Assembly: GCF_001735805.1 (NCBI RefSeq)
Contig: NZ_CP017248.1
Span: 8,246,001-8,310,000, forward strand
Source: Streptomyces fodineus
Lineage (GTDB): Bacteria > Actinomycetota > Actinomycetes > Streptomycetales > Streptomycetaceae
Direction of reading: 5' to 3'
DNA length: 64,000 nucleotides
The position numbers and the translations under genes were made by a program. A model generated the notes under the pieces. The model was not told the DNA's origin. It saw nothing but the letters and a program-made list of their open reading frames with translations, and made no database searches. This document shows positions 27,201 to 33,944 of this stretch, one piece after another; the stretch's first letter is position 1; every line of letters starts with the position of its first letter.

Positions 27201-28869
27201 AGTGGGGCAAGGGAATTCGCCCGCCGCCGCAGTCGGCGAGCAGTGCGTCCCAGTCGAGGTCGTCCCCGCGGCGGTACGCCTGCGCCAGAGTCGCTGCGCC
27301 GTCCGTGCAGCTGTCATCCGGCGAGCCGGCCAGGTACTTGTCCAGCGCGCCCAACAGTTCCTCGACGCTGCGGCCGGGGATCGCGAGACGGTGGGCGAAG
27401 TGGCGACGCCCCGACGCCAACGTGGTGACCAGGTCCGCCATCCTGGTATCCGGGTTCCCGCGCAGGTGATCGCGGATCGCCGCCGCGTAGTCGGCCAGGG
27501 CCTCAGGATCGCGGGCCGACAGGGGGATCAGGTCCGGTGGGGGTTTGCCGGCCGAGACCGGACGATCCGGCGCCTGTTCGAGAATGACGTGGGCATTGGT
27601 GCCGCCCATGCCGACCGAGTGCACGCCCGCCCGGCGCGGACCGGGGACCGGCCACGACCGCGACTCGGCCGCCAAGGTGAACGGGCTGGTCGCCAGTTCC
27701 AGCGCCGGATTGGGGCGGGTGAAGTTCACCAGCGGCGGGATCACCCCGTGCCGCAGGGCCAGCACCGCGCTGATCAGCCCGGCCATGCCGGCACAGCTGT
27801 CGAGGTGGCCGATCCGCGGCTTCGTGGTGCCGATCGCGCAGAAGCCGACCCGATCGGTGTGCCGGCGGAAAGCCCTGGTCAGACCGTCGAATTCGATGGG
27901 GTCGCCCTTGCGGGTGCCGGTGCCGTGTGCCTCGAGGTAGCCGATGGAGGTGACTGGGACTCCGGCCGCGGTGACGGCGCGCAGCACGGCGTCCCGCTGT
28001 CCGATGGCGCTGGGAGCGGCGAACCCGGCCTTGGCCGCCCCGTCGTTGGACACCCCGGAACCGAGGATCACCGCGTGCACGGTGTCGCCGTCGGCCAGCG
28101 CGCGGTCCAGCCGCTTCAGCAGCACGACGGCGGCCCCGTTGCCGGCAACCGTGCCGTCCGCGTCCGCGTCGAACGCCCGCAACACGCCGGTCGGCGACAT
28201 CGTGGAGCCCTTGACATGCCGATGCCCGGTGACCTGGGGGAAGTGCAGGGCCGACGACCCGGCCAGCGCGAGGTCGGCCTCCCCGAGCAGCAGCGCCTGA
28301 CAGGCGAGGTGGACGGCGACCAGCGAACTCGAGCAAGCGGTCGCCACATTGATCGCCGGACCGGTCAGGCCCAACCTGAATGCGGCCTGGGTCGCCGCAT
28401 AGTCCCCGTAGTTGCCCACCTGGGCCTGTTTGGCCGCCACCCAGCCGGGTTCCAGTCCCGCGGCCACGATGTTGTTGGCCAGATAGCTGTGCAGCGAGTG
28501 CAGGCGGTAGCCGGTGCTGGCGTAGACGCCGACCGTGGCGCCGGTGTCGGGATAACCGCCGTCCTCCAGCGCGTGGTAACAGCACTCCAGGAACAACCGG
28601 TGCTGGGGATCGGTCATCGCCGCCTCGCGCGCGCTCATGCCGAAGAACTCGGCGTCGAAGCGGTCGGCCCCGGGCAATACGCCGCTCACGCCGACGAAAT
28701 CCGGTGCGCGCCGTTCGGCCTCGGATATGCCCGCAGCCGCCAGCTCGGCATCGGTGAAGCGCCGCACCCTCGACGTGCCCGCGGCGATGTCGGCCCAGAG
28801 CCGCTCCGGGGTGTCAGCCCCCGGGAACCTCAGTGACATCCCGATGATCGCGATCCGATGTGCCCACAT
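21250..28869 (-). CDS. hybrid PKS-NRPS: KS-ACP-aminotransferase-luciferase-like monooxygenase-C-A-PCP
   Basis: This 2539-residue protein has a ketosynthase (about 3-435) with Cys179 in TACSSS, His315 in EAHGTGT and His355 in GHLDSCAG. The post-KS linker ends IPLPHYPFRPARHW with no acyltransferase. An ACP has Ser616 (LGADSL). A PVEQ-rich hinge (664-706) leads to a class III, GSA-type aminotransferase (about 740-1165) with PLP Lys1000 in TYGKALGNG. A luciferase-like flavin monooxygenase follows (about 1180-1525). The C domain (about 1535-1960) has HHLITDA in place of HHxxxDG. The A domain (about 1975-2450) has HTSGSTGKPKG and Lys2449. The PCP has GGHSL near 2491-2493. This order matches the microginin-type module that makes a 3-amino-2-hydroxy acyl unit. 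A loading domain and trans-acyltransferase are not in the window. Confidence 0.95.
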   Translation of the reverse strand: MWAHRIAIIGMSLRFPGADTPERLWADIAAGTSRVRRFTDAELAAAGISEAERRAPDFVGVSGVLPGADRFDAEFFGMSAREAAMTDPQHRLFLECCYHALEDGGYPDTGATVGVYASTGYRLHSLHSYLANNIVAAGLEPGWVAAKQAQVGNYGDYAATQAAFRLGLTGPAINVATACSSSLVAVHLACQALLLGEADLALAGSSALHFPQVTGHRHVKGSTMSPTGVLRAFDADADGTVAGNGAAVVLLKRLDRALADGDTVHAVILGSGVSNDGAAKAGFAAPSAIGQRDAVLRAVTAAGVPVTSIGYLEAHGTGTRKGDPIEFDGLTRAFRRHTDRVGFCAIGTTKPRIGHLDSCAGMAGLISAVLALRHGVIPPLVNFTRPNPALELATSPFTLAAESRSWPVPGPRRAGVHSVGMGGTNAHVILEQAPDRPVSAGKPPPDLIPLSARDPEALADYAAAIRDHLRGNPDTRMADLVTTLASGRRHFAHRLAIPGRSVEELLGALDKYLAGSPDDSCTDGAATLAQAYRRGDDLDWDALLADCGGGRIPLPHYPFRPARHWVGQPLTNDTTEVAMPDQGTLDRVLELTARHLGHDAVEMTPDRSLVDLGADSLQLIGVQLDLQGEFGVEIGMAELLDVARTPRLIADLIAERGASVDAPEPPVEQPAPVVEQLAPPVEQLVPPVEQAAPPVEQAALVVEPPAVHGPRVTVAADSGMATTQQQHDHVADLTLRLTERTRTSKERTQRHRAVLADSRAVVGFRAPTKEMRYLVEGRSAKGARLVDVDGNDYVDITMGFGALFLGHEPECVTDAVRRHLSDGLRFGLRSADTGETAALLAELTGMQRVAFAGTGTEANSAALRLARAATGRTKVVMFRGSYHGHIDSVLGRPSGRTTVPVSAGIPASAVAELIILEYGDPRSLQAIEEQADTIAAVLVEPVQCRNPSLRPKEFVRGLRALTSKHGIVLVFDEMLTGLRPHPGGAQHYYGVAADLATYGKALGNGFPIGAIAGRADILDHVDGGFWRYGDDSGPQRETVFFGGTHMQHPISMAAARALLTHLKQEGPVLQAAVNARTDRLAAELNQFFTDEDFPLRLDHFGSMFRFSHRADMELLYHHLLLRGVHVWEWRSFYLSTAHTDDDVEQVAEAVRDSLRELRDAGFFPTAKPRTAPVERDRPAPNFSVYFFGDSAESGESPNKYDLITDAARFADEHDFHALWLPERHFHSFGGLFPNPSVLAASLAGQTRRIRLNSGSIVLPLHDPVRIAEEWSMVDNLSGGRIGLGFGTGWHSEDFTLHPDRFERRREIAFEHLAELRRLWAGEPVRRRSGTGAEIDVRVHPRPVQERPPMWLATTGRPESFEQAGRLDMGVLTNLMSQTVEQLAENIGHYRAARLAAGLDPDAGQVTVLLHTYLADDHATARADALEPMVRYLRSSLLLRSAAGASGRSAEHLAAAGSADLEALFRHAYDRYCDQRALIGTPDSCAGLVARLNEVGVSEIAALVDFGMSAEQVAAGLVRLDRLRSATRERRPAESSGPATAAQRRVWLACQLTGASAYNEVQAVRLRGPLSVQSLRTALKGLVDRHPGLRVVFRPDNSDQGLRQVVLDRLEVPVEVSDHHGRDADEAIAEVIKEESRRVYDLARGLLFSPRLLRLSDQDHAFVYGIHHLITDAHSAGLIVKDLQELYRAAVAGEAPRFSSPGGSPLDADHPAPEPAHLGWWREHLGTESAAAQQPTDWPRAGAVGGSGGSVTAWFTPQRTAAVQEWSSAQGVTLFATLLTAWRVVLRRFSGQDDFVVGVPFGHRTPRTGNTVGFFVSLLPLRARLTDDTGIDEAVRRARDVVLAAGEHTNIDLDALMAEASPAPGSARPLMPVSIDLGAEALPGIELPGVLAEPVGVGTGSSPLELALSVVRTGSGLRLSIRYDAGLYAESTARRYLDQFQLVLDALADGSATRIGDLPLTTTEDDKELWTIGSGRPAVPRYRVLNPVRHPRLVDAAGHHDEHELRAAADGVTARLADLGARRGDVVALALPRGHDFAAAVLGAVGAGAAYLPLDPSQPTARLAAMIADSEPVALICAPDFDPALARDVPRFQAAPGNPQETVAATAEDLLCLLHTSGSTGKPKGVMLEHGNVAATLSVFLDRLDITEDDRLSWYSAPGFDLGHIELWPALMTGAELHVVPDEIRLDPPALVEWFVRNRITVASLPTAVGEAVLAQPWPADAALRVLCVGGERLNSRPRKDIPFTVFNIYGPTECSVFCTWSEVSADGVGSPALGGPNPGLRLVVRDPAGRVLPPGAVGELHVGGPQVARGYHGDPVLTGSRFSADDTGSRWYRTGDLVRWRADGELDFVGRADDQVQIRGVRVEPAEVTAAVRTLPGVRDARVLRSTDEATGRDLLSCHVLAEPSAVDGVDGVELARRWRAGLAELLPRPMVPERWQVVDELPLNPNGKWNGAEDDNTAGDRIAEFVRAEWAEVLGVSGFDDHARFFDLGGHSLNAIVLLGRVRERLEVPYSLTEFFNDPTVAGMVTRLSGDGRVRGEL
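26754..26880 (-). repeat. PVEQ linker tandem repeat inside the hybrid synthase
   Basis: About six 21-bp units encode a Pro-Pro-Val-Glu-Gln-x-Ala hinge at residues 664-706, between the ACP and the aminotransferase. Units such as GCTCGACCGGCGGTGCGGCT recur on the plus strand with small changes. It is a flexible interdomain tether and is likely length-variable between strains. Confidence 0.85.
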
Positions 28870-30121
28870 GCCCAGCCCTTCCCGTTCTTCTCGCGTGCCG
28901 CCAGAGTCCGATGCAGAACAGCAGGCCGATCACCGCCGTGACCCCGTGCGAGGCCGCCACGACCGCGAACGGCGAAAGGCGGTCGAGCAGGAACGAGGTG
29001 GCGAGCATGCCCGTCCCGAAGCCGAGGTTCTCGGCCGTGGCCGACAGGCCGAACACCCGGTCGCGCCTGGTGCCCGGCAGAGTCTGCAGGTAGTTGGCGT
29101 AGGACACCTCGGTCAGCCCGTCGGCACAGCCGGCCCCGACCGCGATCGCCATCGTGATCACCGTTGGCAGGCCGGCGAAACCGAGGATGAAGGCGGTGGA
29201 CATCAGCACCGTGCCGAGCGCGAAGCCGAACGCGCCGACGGTTCGACCGCGGCTTTTGGCACGCAGGCGAATGCCCTGCTGCACGACGATGTTGCCCACC
29301 GCCCAGCAGGTCAGAAACCGGCTGACGAATCCGGCAGGGTCGGCGCGGTCGATCAAGGCCGAATAGACCGGCAGGGCGCTGTTGTGCGAGGAGGAGCCCA
29401 GCGCGTCCATCGTCCGCAGCCCGATCATGAGCACGAGCAGCGTGCCCAGTGTCGCCCGCGTCCGGCCGGGCCGGCCGCCGCCGGGCGTGGCCGGCGATTC
29501 GTGCGCGGCCGACCCGGTCAGCGGCAGCGACGCGACGGCCGCCGCACAGATCGCGAAACTCGCCGCGTCGATCAGGAAAGTCGCCGGGTAGCCCCGCCAT
29601 GCGACCACCAGTCCGGCCGAGGCGAAGCCGACTACCATGGCCAGCGATCGCGCGATCACCGTCAGCGAGTTCGCCCGGTCGCGCCGATCCATGCCGACCA
29701 TGTCCGGAACCGCGCTGCGCAGCGCGACCAGGAACAGCGTGGTGCCGCCGCCGGTGACCACCGCGTTGAGCAACAGCACCGCCGTACGTCCGGCCGGCGG
29801 GACGAGCACCAGCAGCACCAACGTCGCGGCCGGTGCCACATTGCTCCACAACATGATCCGTTTGCGCGGCACCCTGGCCACGAGCGGGCCGGCCACCAGC
29901 CCCGCCGCCGCGCCGCACGCCAGCCGCACCGCGAGGAACAGCCCCATGCCGAACGCGCTGCCGGTCAGCTCGTAGACGAACAGGTTCAGCGCGATCATGT
30001 TGAGGTAGCTGCCGTACGACGTCACCGCGTACGCCGTGACCAGCAGTCGGAACTCTCCTGGTAGCCCCGTGCCCCGTTGTTCCACGTCGGCCCCCTCCCC
30101 AGCCTGTCGTCCACCAGCCAT
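28814..30121 (-). CDS. MFS transporter, probable product exporter
   Basis: This 435-residue protein has about twelve hydrophobic segments and the MFS_3/Enterobactin-exporter-like layout, with GMGLFLAVRLACGAAAG and the cytoplasmic loop RVPRKR. I chose ATG 30121 because GGAGG lies 8 bases upstream; a GTG at 30139 is also in frame. Its 3' end overlaps the hybrid synthase gene by 56 bases, so the two are co-translated. It lies just downstream of sbnA2 and likely exports the product or confers self-protection. Confidence 0.88.
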   Translation of the reverse strand: MAGGRQAGEGADVEQRGTGLPGEFRLLVTAYAVTSYGSYLNMIALNLFVYELTGSAFGMGLFLAVRLACGAAAGLVAGPLVARVPRKRIMLWSNVAPAATLVLLVLVPPAGRTAVLLLNAVVTGGGTTLFLVALRSAVPDMVGMDRRDRANSLTVIARSLAMVVGFASAGLVVAWRGYPATFLIDAASFAICAAAVASLPLTGSAAHESPATPGGGRPGRTRATLGTLLVLMIGLRTMDALGSSSHNSALPVYSALIDRADPAGFVSRFLTCWAVGNIVVQQGIRLRAKSRGRTVGAFGFALGTVLMSTAFILGFAGLPTVITMAIAVGAGCADGLTEVSYANYLQTLPGTRRDRVFGLSATAENLGFGTGMLATSFLLDRLSPFAVVAASHGVTAVIGLLFCIGLWRHARRTGRAGHVGTSDRDHRDVTEVPGG

Positions 30122-30165
30122 TCCCAAGTCCTCCTCCACGCCCAGGCACTCCCGTCACACTCCGG

Positions 30166-30177
30166 CTATGTGGACAC
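30166..30177 (-). pseudogene. three-codon vestige of sbnB
   Basis: After sbnA2 the repeat still carries the sbnB ribosome site and start. The frame now reads GTG-TCC-ACA-TAG, because the identity with the left copy ends at 30170 within codon 3. This shows the right copy was derived from an sbnA-sbnB source and not the reverse. Confidence 0.85.
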
Positions 30178-30191
30178 GGCGTGGTGCTCCT

Positions 30192-31208
30192 TCAGTTGAC
30201 GGCGAGGGTTTCGATGCCGGGGGGCTGTAGCGTTTGTGCGTGTAGTTGCCGGGCCCATGTGGGGTCGTGGATGGTCTGGGCGTAGGCGTGGCCGCGGTCG
30301 GCGGCGATGAAGGCGACCCGGGGTCGGTGTGGGCCGGGAGGGTGTTGGGCGAAGTAGTCCTGGACGGCGGCGTAGGTGCTGCCGGTGGATCCTCCCGCGT
30401 ACAGGCCGTATGTGGTGGCCAGGGCGGCGCAGGCCTCGACGGCGCGTGTCTCGGGGACGATCTCGACGTGGTCGATCAGTGCCTGGCCGCACAGCGGTGG
30501 CACGATGCTGGAGCCGATGCCGGGGATCCGCCGCTTCTTCGGCGGGCCTCCGAAGATCACCGAGCCTTCGGCGTCGACGGCGACGACCACGCAGCCCGGG
30601 TAGGTTTCCTTGATCCGGTGGGAGAGTCCGGCGATCGTGCCGCCGGTGCCCACGCCGACGAAGAGGTAGTCGAGCGGGCCGGCCTGCGCGATCAACTCGC
30701 CGGCGGTGAAGCGGTAGTGCGCGTCGCGGGCATCGGGATTGGCGTACTGGTTGGGCCAGTAGGCCGAGTCGAGTTCGGCCAGCAGTTCCTGCACCCGGGA
30801 CAGCCGGGTTTTCAGGTAGCTGCCCGCCGTGTCACGGAGGCAGACCTTCTCCACCCGCTCGCACAGCAGCCGGAGCTGGGTTTCGGTGGCCTCGTTGCAG
30901 TTGGGATCGATGACCGGGACGAACGGGATACCGAGCATGCGGCAGTAGAAGGCCAGGGCCAGCGCGAAATTGCCGGACGACGACTCGACCACCGTGGTGT
31001 CGTGCGCTATCTCGCCGCGGCCGATTGCCTGTTCCAGAATCCACAGTGCCGAACGGTCCTTGCTGCTTCCGGTGGGATTGCAGAATTCCAGCTTCGCGAC
31101 GAGGTCGCACTGCTCGTTGGCCAGGGTTATCAGCGGGGTTCCCGTGAGGCCCCTGCGGATTTGCTGTATCCGTTCGATCAGGAATTGATCAGCGCGCCTG
31201 TGGAGCAT
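30192..31208 (-). CDS. sbnA: second, identical SbnA-type ACEGA synthase
   Basis: This gene encodes the same 338 residues as sbnA at 10315-11331, including Lys50 in GSSKDR. It has no sbnB partner; the MFS exporter and the hybrid synthase follow instead, starting 71 bases downstream. Enzymatically it is redundant. Its likely contribution is the copied promoter, which puts the exporter, hybrid synthase and condensation gene under the same control as the NRPS operon. A gene-dosage benefit for diaminopropionate supply is the alternative. Confidence 0.95.
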   Translation of the reverse strand: MLHRRADQFLIERIQQIRRGLTGTPLITLANEQCDLVAKLEFCNPTGSSKDRSALWILEQAIGRGEIAHDTTVVESSSGNFALALAFYCRMLGIPFVPVIDPNCNEATETQLRLLCERVEKVCLRDTAGSYLKTRLSRVQELLAELDSAYWPNQYANPDARDAHYRFTAGELIAQAGPLDYLFVGVGTGGTIAGLSHRIKETYPGCVVVAVDAEGSVIFGGPPKKRRIPGIGSSIVPPLCGQALIDHVEIVPETRAVEACAALATTYGLYAGGSTGSTYAAVQDYFAQHPPGPHRPRVAFIAADRGHAYAQTIHDPTWARQLHAQTLQPPGIETLAVN

Positions 31209-31239
31209 GGGCCGAGTGTGGCACGGGACCGATCGAGGC

Positions 31240-31257
31240 GACTCAACCACGACTCAA
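31240..31257 (-). promoter_or_regulatory. putative SARP operator before sbnA2
   Basis: The mirror copy of 10266-10283: TTGAGTC twice at 11-bp spacing, reading on the minus strand toward sbnA2 (heptamers at 31251-31257 and 31240-31246). It is wholly inside the repeat, so promoter and operator are duplicated with the gene. Confidence 0.65.
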
Positions 31258-31292
31258 GTGCGATGCGACAAAGGCCTGTCGGAGAAAAGAGC

Positions 31293-31331
31293 GGGCTGTT
31301 CAACCATCCACGACGCACGGTTGAACAGCCC
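31293..31331. terminator. 13-bp perfect stem-loop beside the repeat boundary
   Basis: GGGCTGTTCAACC (31293-31305) pairs perfectly with GGTTGAACAGCCC (31319-31331) around a 13-base loop. It is the strongest simple hairpin I noticed in the window. It lies 17 bases outside the right repeat arm and upstream of the sbnA2 promoter, where it could stop leftward transcription from the VOC gene. No T-run follows. A transposon-related palindrome is the alternative. Confidence 0.6.
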
Positions 31332-31342
31332 CTCCGGCCGGG

Positions 31343-31489
31343 GTCGCGCTGATCCTCTCCTGCATCGGGGTGAAGCTGGTGCCCCAGGCGTCGCACAGGA
31401 TGATCAGCAGCAGCGAGCCGGAGATCCCGTCGGCGGCCCGCCTGGCCGTGATCGTCCTGCTGCTGGTGGGGTCCGTGGTGCGAGCGCAC
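31343..31489 (+). pseudogene. TerC-family membrane protein remnant
   Basis: A short frame reads VALILSCIGVKLVPQASHRM, then EIPSAARLAVIVLLLVGSVV. TerC proteins carry a similar LALILxFIGVKL...EIPTxxSLxVIVxxL pair of final membrane helices. Only this C-terminal piece remains and several usual residues are changed. The next 276 bases to the VOC gene show nothing I can support. Confidence 0.4.
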
Positions 31490-31765
31490 CGAACCGGCCG
31501 GACACGTCCGCTTCGACTACGCCCGCACCCCGACCGCACGGCAGTCCCTCGACACGCAGCCCGACTCCCTCGCCGAAAGGCCGGGGTCACACGCATGAGG
31601 GTGTCTCAGACGTCCCGTCGTTTGCAACGACTCATGAAACGTGACCGCCGCAGGTGGACCGCCCGCCAGTCGGGTGTTTCACTAGCGGCCACCTGTGAAA
31701 CAGGGGCTGCCCGATGGGTCCGGGGGGCGGTCCCTCCCCAAGCCCTCCACCGCCCACAGAAGATG

Positions 31766-32197
31766 TCAGACGGCGAACACCCGGGAGTCGTCGGCGAACG
31801 CCTTGAACTCCAGGGCGTTGCCGGCCGGGTCGAGCAGGAACATCGTCCACTGCTCGCCGGTTTCGCCTGCGAAGCGCACGTAGGGCTCGATGACGAAGTC
31901 GGTGTCTGCGGCGCGCAGCCGGTCGGCGAGCCGGTGGAAGGCATCGATGCTCAGGATCAGCCCGAAGTGCGGTACGGGGACGTCGTGGCCGTCGACCGGG
32001 TTGTGTATCTGTCCGGCTCGGGCCGGGGCGAGGTGCGTGACGAACTGGTGGCCGTGCAGGTTCCAGTCCACCCACGTGTCGGCGCTGCGGCCTTGCTCCA
32101 GGCCGAGCGTCTCGCCGTAGAAGCGGCGCGCGGAGTCCAGGTCGTCGACCGGGACGGCGAGGTGGAAGCGGGGGATGGGAGAGGCGAGAACGGTCAT
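31766..32197 (-). CDS. VOC/glyoxalase-fold protein
   Basis: This 143-residue protein has two beta-alpha-beta-beta-beta repeats of the vicinal oxygen chelate fold (FHLAVPVDDLDSARRFYGET and later HFGLILSIDAFHRLADRL) and the ending FLLDPAGNALEFKAF. His12 and the late Glu are likely metal ligands. Members act as dioxygenases, glyoxalases or metal-free binding/resistance proteins. ATG 32197 follows GGAATACC. It could be a cluster self-resistance or tailoring protein, or an unrelated neighbour. Confidence 0.85.
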   Translation of the reverse strand: MTVLASPIPRFHLAVPVDDLDSARRFYGETLGLEQGRSADTWVDWNLHGHQFVTHLAPARAGQIHNPVDGHDVPVPHFGLILSIDAFHRLADRLRAADTDFVIEPYVRFAGETGEQWTMFLLDPAGNALEFKAFADDSRVFAV

Positions 32198-32238
32198 GGG
32201 TCTGGTATTCCTTCTGTGCGGTGCGGGGTGCCTGGCGC

Positions 32239-32795
32239 TTACCAGTTCTGACGGTCGGCGGAGATGATCAGGTCGTTGACGGTGACGTCGGCGGGACTGG
32301 CTGAGGGTGTAGACGACGGCGTAGACGACGGCGTCGGCGACGCCCTGCGGGCTGATGGCGATGACGTTCAGTTCCTGGGCCGGCTTTCGAGGGGAGGCGT
32401 CGGTGACCTCGTCGGCCCAGCTGGTGTCGATGTCGCCGGGGCTGACGGTGGAGGCTTTGATTCCTTCACGGACGCCGAGTTCCCTGCGCATGGACTCGGT
32501 CATGGCCTGGACGAATGACTTGGCGGAGCTGTAGACACCGGCTCCGTCTCCGATCTGGCGGCCGGCGATCGAGCCCATGTTGAGGGTGTGGCCGGACTTC
32601 TGGCGCAGCATGACCGGAAGGACGGCGTGGACGCCGTTGAGGTAGCCGCGGATGTGCACGTCGATCATCCAGTTCCAGTCGCCGATCGCGCCGTCCTTCC
32701 CGAAGGAGAACAGCATCAGGTTGGCGTTGTTGACCAGGACGTCGATCCGGCCGAACTGCTCGACAGCGAAGTCGGGACTGCGACGGCAGTTGGCC
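32239..32795 (-). pseudogene. short-chain dehydrogenase, truncated and frameshifted
   Basis: The frame starts abruptly at FAVEQFGRIDVLVNNANLM, so the N-terminal Rossmann TGxxxGIG part is missing, directly after the stop of the preceding acyltransferase. It continues with MGSIAGRQ and the catalytic YSSAKSF. Near 32300 a one-base shift breaks the frame: the native tail SPADVTVNDLIISADRQNW-stop is readable in the next frame and ends at 32239. The gene is therefore broken at both ends. Confidence 0.85.
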
Positions 32796-33944
32796 TCAGC
32801 AGTACGGCTCCCAGAGCTCGTACTCCAGGGCGCCGGAGATCGCGGGCGAGGAGTCGCGCAGGCGGGCGAGCAGGGCGCGGTTGTGCTCGCGGATCTCCTC
32901 GTCGTACCCGGCCAGCGGGCTGTCCTCGGACAGGTCCAGCAGCCACAGCGGCCGGAGCGTCGCGCCGCGCAGTGCCTTTCCTTCCGCCGTCTCGGTGCCC
33001 GCGTGCAGCCAGCGCACTCCCGGGAGCCGCGCCGGCATGTAGTAGGTGAGATTGAAGTACTCGGCGGCCGAGGCGAGTTGGCCGTGGTCGAAGCCGAGCG
33101 CCCGCAGGTACACGGTGTCGCCCCAGCGGTAGTACAGGCAGAAGCCGACGGGCGGTTCGCCGGGGCGCGAGCACAGCGCCACTTCGGCGCGCGAACCGGC
33201 GAGTTCACCCTGCTTGCGGAAGGACTCGGCCACCGGCGCCACATCGACAGTTCTGCCATAGCGCAGTAGCGAACGGGCCAGCAGCCGGGCGACGTCCTGC
33301 CAGCACTCGGCGAGCGTCCGGTGCGCCACCTCGTACCCGGCCTTCTCGAACTTCCGTATCTCGCTGCGGATACGGCGGGCCCGGTGCGCCGACAGCGATT
33401 CCAGCCAGGCGTGGTAGCCGCCGGGCGGGATCTCGATCCAGGCGTCGGTCTTCAGCGCGACCGGGGCGGTCCGCACCCCCGCCGCGCGCAGCGCCCGCAC
33501 GTCCTCGGTGGTCAGGTACATCGCCACGCGGGCGATCTTCGATTCCTCGTGCAGGGGTGAGCGCAGCGCGCGGACCGCGTCGAGCACCGCGGCGGCGGCC
33601 TCGGTCCGATCGGTTCCCTCGCCGGTCAGCAGGTGTGCCAGGTAGCCGCGGCGCTGGCCGATGAGCAGGCCGTCCGGCTCGGGCGCCGGCAGGCCGCGCA
33701 CGGCAAGCAGGTCGTGCCACCGCAGGTCCGGGTTGGGCTCGTCGGTGACCGCCGCCACGGGGATCGCGGCCCGGCCGCCGCCCGGGGTCTCCACGTGCAG
33801 TCCGCCGGAGACCGCCCCCGGGTCGAGGGCGCACAGCCGCAGCCACAGCGCCGACGAGTAGAACCTGCCGTCGGCGAGCCGGTCCCACTCGGTGTCCCCG
33901 AGCCCGCCGATGGCGTCGGTGAACGTGCCCGTCGTGGCCATCAT
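32796..33944 (-). CDS. FemX/BioF2-like GNAT acyltransferase
   Basis: This protein of about 382 residues has the double-GNAT, peptidoglycan-bridge/BioF2-like arrangement, with RRIRSEIRKFEKAGYEV near the centre and the acyl-binding strand PVGFCLYYRWGDTVYLRALG. Such proteins transfer an amino acid or acyl group to an amine, often from aminoacyl-tRNA or a thioester. I chose ATG 33944, which has GGGAGG just upstream and overlaps the stop of the LuxR remnant; an in-frame ATG at 33956 also exists. In a peptide cluster it may add an amino acid to the product. Function not proven. Confidence 0.75.
   Translation of the reverse strand: MMATTGTFTDAIGGLGDTEWDRLADGRFYSSALWLRLCALDPGAVSGGLHVETPGGGRAAIPVAAVTDEPNPDLRWHDLLAVRGLPAPEPDGLLIGQRRGYLAHLLTGEGTDRTEAAAAVLDAVRALRSPLHEESKIARVAMYLTTEDVRALRAAGVRTAPVALKTDAWIEIPPGGYHAWLESLSAHRARRIRSEIRKFEKAGYEVAHRTLAECWQDVARLLARSLLRYGRTVDVAPVAESFRKQGELAGSRAEVALCSRPGEPPVGFCLYYRWGDTVYLRALGFDHGQLASAAEYFNLTYYMPARLPGVRWLHAGTETAEGKALRGATLRPLWLLDLSEDSPLAGYDEEIREHNRALLARLRDSSPAISGALEYELWEPYC

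Larger units (their letters stand above)
30170..31275 (-). repeat. 1106-bp inverted repeat, right copy
   Basis: The right arm of the inverted repeat, partner of 10248-11353 and in opposite orientation. It spans the putative SARP operator, sbnA2 and the first eight bases of sbnB. Both junctions are abrupt: at 31275/31276 next to a hairpin and at 30169/30170 before the MFS gene. The spacer between the two arms is 18816 bases (11354-30169). No insertion-sequence ends are visible at either boundary. Confidence 0.97.

Noticed and set aside
25573..28836. A 1087-codon plus-strand frame opposite the hybrid synthase
   Set aside because: Antisense shadow of the KS to aminotransferase region; no motif and no ribosome site.
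31766..33259. A 497-residue fusion of acyltransferase shadow, SDR and VOC domains
   Set aside because: The VOC gene has its own ATG at 32197, the SDR tail is frameshifted and the N-terminal part is a shadow of the acyltransferase gene.
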